From an uncultured Paracoccaceae bacterium (GTDB lineage: Bacteria > Pseudomonadota > Alphaproteobacteria > Rhodobacterales > Rhodobacteraceae), in contig CANMUM010000009.1 of NCBI GenBank assembly GCA_947501025.1, positions 1 through 64,000 on the forward strand: a DNA stretch of 64,000 nt, written 5' to 3'. The translations under genes and the position numbers were made by a program. The notes under the pieces were generated by a model. The model searched no databases. It saw nothing but the letters and a program-made list of their open reading frames with translations, and had not been told where the DNA came from. The first letter of the stretch is position 1. Every line of letters begins with the position of its first letter. Positions 48,233-55,789 of the stretch are shown here, piece after piece.

Positions 48233-49222
48233 ATGCACTTACCATTCCCTATGGAAAACCCAGCTACTGATTTTGAATGGTGGTATTTCGATGCTGAGCT
48301 AAACACCGGTGATCATGTCGTTATAATGTGGTCAACCAATGATACCCGTGTATCGCCACGACAGCCAACGGTTCGTCTTAACATTTACGCGCCCGACGGA
48401 CGTGAAATAACCGAATTGGTACGCTATTCTGAGGATCAAGTCAGCCTGTCCTATGACAAATGCGACGTCCACATTGGCGAGGGCTTTTGCATCGATCAAG
48501 GGGACCATCTTGAACTCAAGGCTTCATGCAATGGCCATGATGTTCACCTAAAACTTTTTAAAGATTTTCCTGCTTGGGTGGTCGGAAAGAACGCTGAAGA
48601 AATGGCGGTTGTGCCGATGGGGTGGACCGTTGCTGTGCCGCAAGGGCGCGTCGAAGGGACCCTCATCAAAGATGGCGTTGAAACGGCTGTCACAGGAAGC
48701 GGTTACCGAGATCACAACTGGGGCAAAGTCCCTGTGTCCAAGGGCAAACGCAAGTGGTATTGGGGTAAGTTGCACACACCCGAGTATTCCGTCGATTACT
48801 CGGTGATGATCCCGCGTGATGGCAGCGGTCCACAACCAATTTGCCTTGTCTTTTCGAAAGATGGTGCCGTTATTGATCCAATTTTTAACCGAGAGGGTCT
48901 GACGATGACGGGTTCAGTTGAAAACATGGTCTCTGCCAGCGAGAGCCAGTTGGGCTTGCCCTACGGAAAAACCCTCAAAATGAAAGCGTCTCAAGGATAT
49001 TTTGAGATCGAGTTCCAGATAGATCAAGATCATCTTGTGATGGTCGGGCGCCCCTTGAAGGAATGTGCGCCCCTTGGGGAACCCACTTACCGCTATATTG
49101 GAAATGAAACCATTCGGATCACCAAAGCGGGCCAAACTCAGGAATTTAAGACTCAGGCTTTGCATGAAATTGTCTTTACCATCAACGAAGAAGATAAATA
49201 TGATGGGTATAATGAGGATTAA
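48233..49222 (+). CDS. CrtC/AttH-like lipocalin-type protein, 5' end frameshifted
   Basis: The open frame (ATG 48233, 329 aa) starts with MENPATDFEWWYFDAEL, and GSGYRDHNWGK lies near residue 155. This is the pattern of the CrtC hydratase (hydroxyneurosporene synthase) and AttH-like family, with two lipocalin-type barrels. ATG 48233 has no ribosome-binding site. A good GAGGAG lies 6 nt before ATG 48205, in another frame. Removing one T from the seven-T run 48213-48219 joins both and adds MTDFLQHDA. So either a sequencing error, a mutation or slippage. Substrate unknown; no other carotenoid genes are seen. Confidence 0.8.
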   Translation: MHLPFPMENPATDFEWWYFDAELNTGDHVVIMWSTNDTRVSPRQPTVRLNIYAPDGREITELVRYSEDQVSLSYDKCDVHIGEGFCIDQGDHLELKASCNGHDVHLKLFKDFPAWVVGKNAEEMAVVPMGWTVAVPQGRVEGTLIKDGVETAVTGSGYRDHNWGKVPVSKGKRKWYWGKLHTPEYSVDYSVMIPRDGSGPQPICLVFSKDGAVIDPIFNREGLTMTGSVENMVSASESQLGLPYGKTLKMKASQGYFEIEFQIDQDHLVMVGRPLKECAPLGEPTYRYIGNETIRITKAGQTQEFKTQALHEIVFTINEEDKYDGYNED

Positions 49223-49312
49223 ATCATTGCCGTTAATCGGGTGCCCAAGGCCCACTCGACCGTACAGGCATTTAGAAAAACGGCTTGAATAAGCCATTTA
49301 GGAGCATTCTTA

Positions 49313-49750
49313 ATGAGCACATTTTATATCGCCGAAGAAATCGCAATTGATCGTTCGTCAGATGACGTTTTTGCCTATGTTTCAAACCTGACACTCGACC
49401 CGACTTGGCGCTCTGAGGTGGTTCGGATGGATGTTGACGGCCCTATGGCTGTGGGGATGAATATGATGGAAAAGTCACTCTTTTTCAAAGCGAAAAGGTT
49501 GGATACTCTGGGCGTTATCACTGTGCATGAACCGAGTGTGTGCTTTGAGTTTATCTCAACCGAAGGGGCTGAGCTCCATCTGACAGGTAAGCGCGAGGTC
49601 GTGAAATTGGCAGAACAACAAACGCTGATGAAGTACAGACTTAACACTGAATATAATGGCTCTACCTTAGCGACGCGATTTACGCAGTGGCTCTATTCAA
49701 GTTGGGTCAAAGGGTATTTAAAACGCCTAAAAACAATCCTAGAAACATAA
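49313..49750 (+). CDS. SRPBCC-family (START-like) protein
   Basis: 145 residues. IAIDRSSDDVFAYVSNLTLDPTWRSEV is the usual opening of polyketide-cyclase/dehydrase (SRPBCC) proteins, with a helix-grip fold that binds hydrophobic ligands in its cavity. AGGAG is 8 nt before the ATG. It may bind or modify a lipid or isoprenoid linked to the preceding CrtC-like protein; that is inference from neighbourhood only. Confidence 0.86.
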   Translation: MSTFYIAEEIAIDRSSDDVFAYVSNLTLDPTWRSEVVRMDVDGPMAVGMNMMEKSLFFKAKRLDTLGVITVHEPSVCFEFISTEGAELHLTGKREVVKLAEQQTLMKYRLNTEYNGSTLATRFTQWLYSSWVKGYLKRLKTILET

Positions 49751-49772
49751 TAGTAAGAGGACACCGAAGCTA

Positions 49773-50126
49773 ATGTTATCATTTGGACTAACTTTCGCGC
49801 GATTGCTAAAAGGTGTAGCTCTCTCATGGGCGAATCCAGACTTTAAGGCGACGCTATTGCTCGCAATTATCATAGTTTTATCAGGCGCATCCTTTTACCA
49901 TTCTTTCGAAGGTTGGAGCTGGGTAGATTCGATTTATTTCAGTGTTATGACCGCGGCAACAATCGGTTTTGGTGACCTTAGTCCAACAACGCCGATATCG
50001 CGAATTTTTACCACCTTCTATGCCATAATTAGTATTGGCGTTTTTGTGGCTTTGATAACTCATATTGCAACTTCGCTCATTAAAACTCCTGCCGAGAAGG
50101 TCAGAAAGGGAAATTCAGAAAAGTAA
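49773..50126 (+). CDS. two-transmembrane potassium channel
   Basis: 117 residues. Two membrane helices (about 27-46 and 80-102) flank a pore loop with the selectivity filter TIGFGD (usual TVGYGD). No RCK or other ligand domain. An Ion_trans_2 protein of KcsA-like minimal size, which would work as a tetramer in the inner membrane. Last of the four-gene plus-strand set, 22 nt after the SRPBCC gene. Confidence 0.88.
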   Translation: MLSFGLTFARLLKGVALSWANPDFKATLLLAIIIVLSGASFYHSFEGWSWVDSIYFSVMTAATIGFGDLSPTTPISRIFTTFYAIISIGVFVALITHIATSLIKTPAEKVRKGNSEK

Positions 50127-50198
50127 TGATGTCTATCTACTTTCCAAAAAGATATAATAAAATCATAGAGGTTCTATCAAAGACATTAGAAGCCCAAC

Positions 50199-50390
50199 AT
50201 GTCAAATATGATCGCAAGCGCCGCCCTCAAAGCACAAATACCCTTTGAAGCCAGTTTTCAAGTTTTGGTCAAAATCGTTCGCCGTTTTCATACAAAACGC
50301 GTATTGAATAAATTGACATCAACTCAACTTGATGACATCGGGCTAACGCGCAAAGAAATCAACGCTTTTGTAGCGCGCAATATTCACTAA
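50199..50390 (+). CDS. DUF1127-family small protein
   Basis: 63 residues with the arginine-containing C-terminal motif LNKLTSTQLDDIGLTRKEI, the DUF1127 (YjiS-like) signature. Such proteins in alphaproteobacteria bind RNA or affect carbon and phosphate metabolism and are often stress-induced. Stands alone before tRNA-Arg. Confidence 0.85.
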   Translation: MSNMIASAALKAQIPFEASFQVLVKIVRRFHTKRVLNKLTSTQLDDIGLTRKEINAFVARNIH

Positions 50391-50428
50391 TTGACGCCTG
50401 AGCTAACGGGCGCTATGACACTTGTCAT

Positions 50429-50505
50429 GGCTCCGTAGCTCAGCTGGATAGAGCGGTCCCCTCCTAAGGGACAGGCCAGGGGTTCGAATCCTCTCGGGGC
50501 CGCCA
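50429..50505 (+). tRNA. tRNA-Arg (anticodon CCT)
   Basis: 77 nt including encoded CCA. Acceptor GGCTCCG/CGGGGCC with one wobble, D arm AGCTCAGCTGGATAGAGC, anticodon stem GTCCC/GGGAC with loop CTCCTAA (CCT), T arm AGGGG-TTCGAAT-CCTCT. An integrase remnant ends 31 nt downstream, so the tRNA 3' end is a likely attachment site. Confidence 0.97.
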
Positions 50506-50535
50506 ATACACTGCCAACCATTCGATTTTATTACT

Positions 50536-50835
50536 TTAAAATATGATTGTTAGAACTTTTTGTTCCGCTTTTTTCTTCATAAGAGCACGTTTTTCATCAA
50601 ATTCACTTGTATAGCGCTCTTTCTCTGCAAGCGTTGCGAAACCTGTCCAAAAACCTATTTGATTGGGGGTTGCAATTGCATTAACAAATTCAATAACTCC
50701 TGTCTTACGCAATCCATGTGTCGTTCTATTTTCAATTCCTGCATCGCGTGCGCTTTTTGAAAACCATTGTGAAGCGGCCTTTTCAGCACGGATTACCAAA
50801 GTCAGTTGTCATTATAACCATATGACGATCATTAA
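50536..50835 (-). pseudogene. remnant of a tyrosine recombinase (phage-type integrase)
   Basis: The open part (50536-50799) is the C-terminal end of an integrase: THGLRKTG holds the HxxR pair and ERYTSEFDEKRAL the tyrosine. The second His position reads GFWTGFATL, not GH. Upstream the homology continues in another frame (MTTDFGNP at about 50812), so there is a frameshift, and the catalytic domain's first Arg and all N-terminal domains are gone. It faces the 3' end of tRNA-Arg, the usual place of an integrase at a tRNA attachment site. Confidence 0.8.
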
Positions 50836-51396
50836 TTACCCCATTACCCTTTTAGATTATCTAAATCGCTCTGCAAATAATTGTTATCCTTTGTAAATGG
50901 TGGCAAAGGCTATCGAACAGGATTGAAAAATCTGTGCCCTCTTCCTAAATATATGAAACAAATCCACCGCTATCAAATGAATTTAGAATGATCTGTCTGG
51001 CATAGCTATCCCCTTCTTGCCCTTTGGATGAAAATACAAAGATCATTGCCGCTTGTGAGCTTTGAGATGCCCCTGATTTGCTGAGGCGTTTTAAGTTTAA
51101 TACTAAACAAAAAGTCACTCCTGATTATTTGTTTAACTATCCAAAGCCTAATGCCGTCTAAGATTGCTGGCTGAAGCCATTGTCTTCGTTCCTTTAACAA
51201 AAAACGCAATTGGTAAGGGCACCAAACTTACCACAAACAGCTAAAAGCCTATCAAGTGTTCTTTTTTCAAGCATCCGTGTTTAAAATATGGGCATACTGT
51301 AAAGATGGGCGCGCAGAACATTATACCCATGCCAACATGTCAAACAATCTCACAAAAGAATAAGCAAGATTTACCTAAAAATACCTACCAAGGAGC
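50836..51396. other. decayed island DNA between integrase remnant and IS element
   Basis: About 560 nt with short broken frames on both strands. The longest (51006-51209 minus, 67 codons) resembles no family I know and has no ribosome-binding site. AT-rich; it looks like the eroded inside of the element once integrated at tRNA-Arg. Confidence 0.6.
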
Positions 51397-51969
51397 TAGA
51401 CTTGTATCACTTTAGTTCCCCTTTGTTATCTCCCTTATGCTGCATAGGTTTGTGTTTGGCTAGTTTTTAATTTTACCTCGAACTGGTTGGGCGCCCTGTA
51501 GCCCAAAGTTGAGTGTTTGCGACGAGAGTTGTAGAAATCATCGATATAGTTTGCGATGGCTTTGTAAGCCTGGTCGCGTGTTTACCAAGTTCTTCACCAC
51601 AACAACTCTGACTTGATCGTTTTGAAAAGCGTCTCGCAGGCCGCGTTGTCATAGCAGTTGCCTTTGCCGCTCATCGATGGCTTCAATCCGTGATTTCTGA
51701 TCAACTTTTGATCATCATATGAGGCGTATTGTGATCCGCGATATGAATGATGGATACAGCCCAATGGCGGGCGCCTGCGCATGATGGCCATGCGCAAGGC
51801 GTTGATCGCAAGGTCACGTTTCAATCGATCACTGACCGCCCATCCAACAATCTTTCTGGAGAACAAATCAATGACGACTGAATTCTTCATCATATCTTTG
51901 GCTAATTTATCGTCTCCTTATTTTAATATATTACTCCAAACAAAGTGGAACTAAACCATTACAAGTCTA
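51397..51969 (-). mobile_element. internally deleted IS3-family element
   Basis: 573 bp bounded by inverted repeats of about 31 bp. The left (51397 on) reads TAGACTTGTA-TCAC-TTTAGTTCCCCTTTGTT; the right, read inward from 51969, is TAGACTTGTA-ATGG-TTTAGTTCCACTTTGTT. Between them is only the C-terminal half of an IS3 orfB transposase. A complete IS3-family copy is about 1.2 kb, so orfA and half of orfB are lost. No target duplication is visible. Confidence 0.82.
51435..51893 (-). pseudogene. IS3-family OrfB transposase, truncated and mutated
   Basis: One frame of 153 codons covers the rve core: VVIDLFSRKIVGWAV (first Asp), HHSYRGSQYAS (normally HSDRGSQY, so the second catalytic Asp is Tyr) and GNCYDNAACETLF (Glu). 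Two stops, TGA and TAA, follow KSELLW; the same frame then continues TRDQAYKAIANYIDDFYNSR to TAA 51435. The stops fit C-to-T changes of CGA and CAA. Not functional. Confidence 0.88.
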
Positions 51970-52036
51970 AAGTTATAAAAAAAATCATTTTACCTCTCGC
52001 CAAAGGATTTTTCTTTTGCTAAAAGCCCCGCAGAAC

Positions 52037-52121
52037 GCGGGTGTGGCGAAATTGGTAGACGCACTAGATTTAGGTTCTAGCGCCGCGAGGCGTGGGGGTT
52101 CAAGTCCCTCCACCCGCACCA
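52037..52121 (+). tRNA. tRNA-Leu (anticodon TAG)
   Basis: 85 nt with encoded CCA and a long variable arm. Acceptor GCGGGTG/CACCCGC, anticodon stem CTAGA/TCTAG with loop TTTAGGT (TAG), T arm GGGGG-TTCAAGT-CCCTC. Closely like E. coli leuW. Prophage DNA starts right after it. A CCTTAT-TT-ATAAGG hairpin at 52122-52136 may end the transcript. Confidence 0.97.
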
Positions 52122-52277
52122 CCTTATTTATAAGGGTCTTTTGATGAAACGAGCATTTCAGGATTTACGAACAGCTCAAAGTTTCCCACGTAGTTTCCCA
52201 CAAATCACCTAACCCCCAACCAGATTGACGCTTGCAAGGCTGAATAATGTAAAACGCTTTATCAATTTGAACCTCGA

Positions 52278-52481
52278 TCATTCTTTTGGTCTCCATTTAG
52301 GCTTTCCTTCTGATGCATTCACTTTATCAAGAACCTTTTGAAGCTTTGGACGGTGCGCCAACAATTTTTCGCGAACATCACAAGCTGCAGCGCTTACCTG
52401 ATCGCTAACGCCCACTAACCCACTTCTAATTTTTTCAAGTCTCTCCTTAGAAAGCTCTGATTCAGATTTTCTATCACCCAT
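52278..52481 (-). CDS. small basic/acidic protein of the prophage end
   Basis: 67 residues (MGDRKSESELSKERLEKIRS...), helical and charged, no family recognised. ATG 52481 overlaps the stop of the preceding gene (TGATG), with AAGGAG upstream inside that gene's end. Last of four coupled genes starting with the serine recombinase. Confidence 0.6.
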   Translation of the reverse strand: MGDRKSESELSKERLEKIRSGLVGVSDQVSAAACDVREKLLAHRPKLQKVLDKVNASEGKPKWRPKE

Positions 52482-52732
52482 CACTCATGCTCCTTGTTGA
52501 ACTTGGGTTTGCGTGCCGTGGCACGACGCAGCATTGGCTCGTTAATCGGCAATATTTCACTGTGGCCCACCGTGATATTTTCAATTATCTCTCCAAAACT
52601 AGGTGAGTGATTATATTTTAGTGCATCATCTGACAATTCTTGAGGGAATATGTCACCAGTGCAACAAGCCACTATGTGGGTTATATTGCTGTCGCCGTGG
52701 CAACTACATGTGCAATCTTTTCTGTCAATCAT
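52481..52732 (-). CDS. small cysteine-rich protein
   Basis: 83 residues. CTCSCHGDSN near the start and ACCTGD at about 22-27 give five Cys and two His in the first third, which could bind zinc or iron-sulfur. The rest is acidic and ends RKPKFNKEHE. No family recognised. It starts 8 nt inside the preceding gene behind AACAAGGAG. Confidence 0.6.
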   Translation of the reverse strand: MIDRKDCTCSCHGDSNITHIVACCTGDIFPQELSDDALKYNHSPSFGEIIENITVGHSEILPINEPMLRRATARKPKFNKEHE

Positions 52733-52901
52733 CGCTCGACTCCTTGTTGAACTTGCGGATTGTTACGCATTGAACATCACCACAGCGCCCACATTCGATT
52801 GTTGATCTATCATCATCGATATCGTTTTTTTCTTCATTCAATTCATTTCGCACTGTGCCGCCTGTATATCCACACTTAGTACATGGCTTATATGTCCGCA
52901 T
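52725..52901 (-). CDS. small zinc-ribbon-like protein
   Basis: 58 residues from ATG 52901: MRTYKPCTKCGYTGGTV, then IECGRCGDVQCV. The two CxxC pairs 30 residues apart form a rubredoxin-knuckle zinc ribbon. AGGAG is 8 nt upstream, inside the end of the recombinase gene; a longer frame start inside that gene is rejected. Function unknown; phage zinc ribbons often bind nucleic acid or proteins. Confidence 0.7.
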   Translation of the reverse strand: MRTYKPCTKCGYTGGTVRNELNEEKNDIDDDRSTIECGRCGDVQCVTIRKFNKESSDD

Positions 52902-52906
52902 CACTC

Positions 52907-53542
52907 TTACTCCTTGTTGTACTGCTTGAGTTCTTGCTCTTTGTTGTATTTGCGAAGCCAATTATAATATGAACTGCGCCCTAAATTTGTGTCCTTATCA
53001 ATCTCCTCAAGAGCCGAACGAATATCATCGTGCGAGTGAAGCCCCTCTTCTATCATTCTGGTAGCGACCTCGATGCGCTCTGGTGTCATGGCTTGTGGGC
53101 GTGGCTTCCAGCTACCGCTTGCCCTAGCGCGCGCAAGCCCTGCTTTGGTTCGCTCTGATATCATATCGCGTTCCATTTCAGCGAATACGAGCAAAATCAT
53201 CATCATGGCCTTGCCCATAGGCGTTGAGCTATCAAACCGTTCTGTAATGCTCACAACATCAACGCCCCGATCGTTCAATTCTTTGAGTGTCTTGAGAACA
53301 CCAGTGACCGATCGGCCTAAGCGGTCAAACTTCCATATGACCAATTCGACATTATCGCCGTCACACCAAGATAGAGCCTCTTCAAGCCCCTGGCGCTTCT
53401 GGGTTGCACCAGTCATGACATCGGTAAAAATCGCGTTTCTCTTTACGCCATAATCAAGCAATGCGGAGATCTGCAAATCAAGCTTTTGCTCATGCGTCGA
53501 AACCCGCGCATATCCAACTTTATGTTTACCATTATCTATCAC
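52907..53542 (-). CDS. serine recombinase, resolvase/invertase family
   Basis: 211 residues. The catalytic domain begins VGYARVSTHEQKLDLQISAL with nucleophile Ser15; then DRLGRSVTG, the E-helix region ending ISERTKAGLARARASGSWK, and a C-terminal helix-turn-helix (ALEEIDKDTNLGRSSYYNWL). It is of the small resolvase/invertase (Tn3/Hin) type, acting as tetramers on res or inversion sites, not the large integrase type. A 19-bp inverted repeat lies 36 nt upstream. Three small genes follow, joined by a repeated ribosome-binding motif. Confidence 0.92.
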   Translation of the reverse strand: MIDNGKHKVGYARVSTHEQKLDLQISALLDYGVKRNAIFTDVMTGATQKRQGLEEALSWCDGDNVELVIWKFDRLGRSVTGVLKTLKELNDRGVDVVSITERFDSSTPMGKAMMMILLVFAEMERDMISERTKAGLARARASGSWKPRPQAMTPERIEVATRMIEEGLHSHDDIRSALEEIDKDTNLGRSSYYNWLRKYNKEQELKQYNKE

Positions 53543-53577
53543 TGATCTTAATTTTTGTTATTCCCTGCAAAAACCTA

Positions 53578-53648
53578 TTGGACTATATATTTGAACCATT
53601 TTCTTGACAAAGTAAAGCCCTTAGTTTAAGTTCAAATATATAGTCCAA
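53578..53648. repeat. perfect 19-bp inverted repeat upstream of the serine recombinase
   Basis: TTGGACTATATATTTGAAC (53578-53596) and its exact reverse complement (53630-53648) are separated by 33 nt. Each arm holds TTGGAC and TTGAAC in direct order 13 nt apart. The spacer contains TTGACA at 53604-53609. Could be a recombination site, a paired operator over divergent promoters, or both. Confidence 0.9.
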
Positions 53649-53679
53649 CTAGCGGACGCAAGCCAAGAAGATATTTTTA

Positions 53680-53844
53680 ATGAGTGGGGTATTAGCCATT
53701 AAGATCGGGAAAAACTTTGCACGGTTTGACGCACTGACAGGGTTCGCAGGTGTAAGCCATAGGTCGGATAAATCAATTCCTGAGCAATCGGAGGCAGCGC
53801 ACGGAGCGAGTGCCGCACTGGCGTGGTGGCCACCCATTCTTTAA
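53680..53844 (+). CDS. doubtful small ORF (54 aa)
   Basis: Plus-strand ATG to TAA, 54 codons (MSGVLAIKIGKNFARFDAL...), between the inverted repeat and the next phage gene. No good ribosome-binding site, no family; an antisense frame (53649-53837) is equally open. Listed because it fills an otherwise gene-free gap of 340 nt. Confidence 0.2.
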   Translation: MSGVLAIKIGKNFARFDALTGFAGVSHRSDKSIPEQSEAAHGASAALAWWPPIL

Positions 53845-53881
53845 AGATATTTCAACGAGTTCAATAACGGGGAGATCATAG

Positions 53882-54388
53882 ATGGGAAGAGAAGTTAGAA
53901 AAGTACCTGCCGACTGGGAGCACCCCAAAGATAAAATATACGGCGAAATTCGCTATATACCTATGTTTGAAGGTGGATTTGAGGACGCAAGCAAAGAGTG
54001 GGCTCAACGATTTATACGCATGTATAACGGTGGCATGACCGATGAAGAAAACGAGTGGTATCCTGAAGGGGTAATGGAATGGGCAAACGAAGAAATGCCA
54101 CCAGATCCAAAGCATTACATGCCAGAGTTTGAGGAGCACACAAAAACGCATTTTCAAATGTACGAAGACACCTCCGAGGGAACCCCCATTTCCCCAGTGA
54201 TGAAGACTCCAGAAGAGTTGGCGCAATGGCTTGTCGATAACAATGCGAGCACTTTTGGGCACAACATGACAGCAACTTATGAACAATGGTTGTACATTTG
54301 CAATGGAGGGTGGGCGCCATCTGCGGTTGTAACAAATGGCCATCTTGAGAGTGGCGTTGTAGCAATGTCAAACAACGAGTCCAAATAA
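53882..54388 (+). CDS. conserved phage protein of the MGREVRKVP type
   Basis: 168 residues beginning MGREVRKVPADWEHPKD, an opening I associate with unnamed proteins of proteobacterial phages and prophages; no function is known to me. Acidic, rich in Trp and Tyr (WYPEGVMEWANEEMPPDP), ending near EQWLYICNGGWAPSAVV. GGGGAG stands 7 nt upstream. It is the only plus-strand gene near the lysis genes besides the nuclease and converges on the holin. Confidence 0.75.
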   Translation: MGREVRKVPADWEHPKDKIYGEIRYIPMFEGGFEDASKEWAQRFIRMYNGGMTDEENEWYPEGVMEWANEEMPPDPKHYMPEFEEHTKTHFQMYEDTSEGTPISPVMKTPEELAQWLVDNNASTFGHNMTATYEQWLYICNGGWAPSAVVTNGHLESGVVAMSNNESK

Positions 54389-54403
54389 CGGGAAGATGTT
54401 AAT

Positions 54404-54964
54404 TTACTTACCTCCAAAGTTCAAAATTGGAGGCAAGGAAAGCCCCTTGTTGATTGCCTTATCCGTTGAACGGCGGTATGTGTAAATTCCTCCATTGGTC
54501 ATCAATGCGGTTATTGGCCACTTAGCAGCTTCAACAAAGCCTACATAATAATTGAACAATTCTGGCTCACCAGTCACGGCAGAAATCACAGTCACAACAA
54601 GACCCGAAATTATGAGTAAAATGCATGAAAGCACCGCACCATATAGCGCTGCTGGCCGCGCATATTTCACAAACCTGCTTTCGGATTGCAATGCGACACG
54701 TTCCGACGCCCCCTGCTCTTGCATTGCCACTTGGTGGGTTCGTTCCTGCTCAATGCGCCAAGCCGTAACAGCTTCAGTGATCTGTGCATAGGCTTCTGGA
54801 TTTTCCGAAAGCGCAATGTCAATATCTGCCACCGATGCAGCGGCAGGCAAATCAAGCTTTTCCCGCGCGATCGATGTTGCCTTTTCGACTGCAATATCTT
54901 TAAGCTTATCGCCAAGAAGTGACGAAGCTGCCGTCTTTAGAATTCCAGCAAGAGCCAGTCCCAT
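54404..54964 (-). CDS. 3TM-type holin
   Basis: 186 residues from ATG 54964; a Met four codons earlier holds the GGAG that serves this start at 6 nt spacing. The N-terminal half is soluble and helical. Helices near 103-125 (AALYGAVLSCILLIISGLVV) and 130-165 with a Tyr/Arg-rich end fit the Holin_3TM family of phages and gene transfer agents. It would open the inner membrane for the endolysin encoded just upstream on the same strand. Confidence 0.8.
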   Translation of the reverse strand: MGLALAGILKTAASSLLGDKLKDIAVEKATSIAREKLDLPAAASVADIDIALSENPEAYAQITEAVTAWRIEQERTHQVAMQEQGASERVALQSESRFVKYARPAALYGAVLSCILLIISGLVVTVISAVTGEPELFNYYVGFVEAAKWPITALMTNGGIYTYRRSTDKAINKGLSLPPILNFGGK

Positions 54965-54979
54965 ATTATTCTCCATTAA

Positions 54980-55789
54980 TTAAAGTGTAGCAGCTTGAAA
55001 ATGCATTGCGTCCGCGCCCCAAAGCCGAACGGCTGGTAGCCAGCCATGCTTTTGCATGATGTCTAAAAATGGTTTGTATGCATCTCCACAAAACAAAGCC
55101 TTCGGACAACGCTCACGAAGCCCGTTAGGACGCGCATAAAAATCAATGGCACAGCCATAAGCGTGCATTGACCAAGCTCGACCACCCCGCATTTTACGTT
55201 TATTGTAAGCGCCTGCATAGCGATCAATCCCAAGTCGTTTCATTTCATCAATGCCATAATGCGTATGAACTTCGATAAGAGCTGCCTTGAGTGATTCCGC
55301 ACATTTCTTATGCACGGTGATTTTGTTTGTACTTTGCCGTAAATTGTAATCAATGCGAAGCTTGAATGGCAACTCGATCATAGTGAGGTTGGCCTGCATT
55401 CGGTTTGGATCACCGTAAAAGGCTCTTACATCCTTTTGTCGTGGAATTTTTGAACGGCTTGGTGGCTTTGCGATAGGTTTTCGCGAAACGGTTTCTTCCT
55501 TTCCCGTTACCAAGAAATATAAAAAAGAACTGAGCGCATTGCGCGTATTGTGACCTTCCCGCCCATCCACTGCACCCGCCTCACGACCAAGATAATTCAA
55601 GCACGCTTGTACGGCTGCGATGCGTTCTCGCTGAATTGCGCGGCTCGAATACCTGAACGTATACTGATCACCAAACTTTCTGCGCACATCAGCAATAGCC
55701 TTATTCGACTTCGCGCCCAAAACCCCATCAATCCCGCCTTTGTAAAATGCTGCGGCTGCAAGCACGATTTGAATATCTGTGTTTTCCAT
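54980..55789 (-). CDS. phage endolysin: peptidoglycan-binding plus M15 peptidase
   Basis: 269 residues. Residues 8-85 are a PG_binding_1-like repeat (AAAFYKGGIDGVLGAKSNKAI). The C-terminal half is an M15 (VanY/ChiX-type) zinc peptidase with SMHAYGCAIDFYARPNG (His and Asp ligands) and LWGADAMHFQ (His). It cuts peptide bonds of peptidoglycan at lysis. No signal peptide, so release needs the adjacent holin. GGAG is 7 nt before the ATG; a terminator lies directly upstream. Confidence 0.9.
   Translation of the reverse strand: MENTDIQIVLAAAAFYKGGIDGVLGAKSNKAIADVRRKFGDQYTFRYSSRAIQRERIAAVQACLNYLGREAGAVDGREGHNTRNALSSFLYFLVTGKEETVSRKPIAKPPSRSKIPRQKDVRAFYGDPNRMQANLTMIELPFKLRIDYNLRQSTNKITVHKKCAESLKAALIEVHTHYGIDEMKRLGIDRYAGAYNKRKMRGGRAWSMHAYGCAIDFYARPNGLRERCPKALFCGDAYKPFLDIMQKHGWLPAVRLWGADAMHFQAATL

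Noticed and set aside
51006-51209. 67-codon minus-strand ORF in the tRNA-Arg scar
   Set aside because: No family, no ribosome-binding site, in decayed DNA.
53649-53837. 62-codon minus-strand ORF near the inverted repeat
   Set aside because: No ribosome-binding site and unusual composition; the plus-strand frame over it is also weak.
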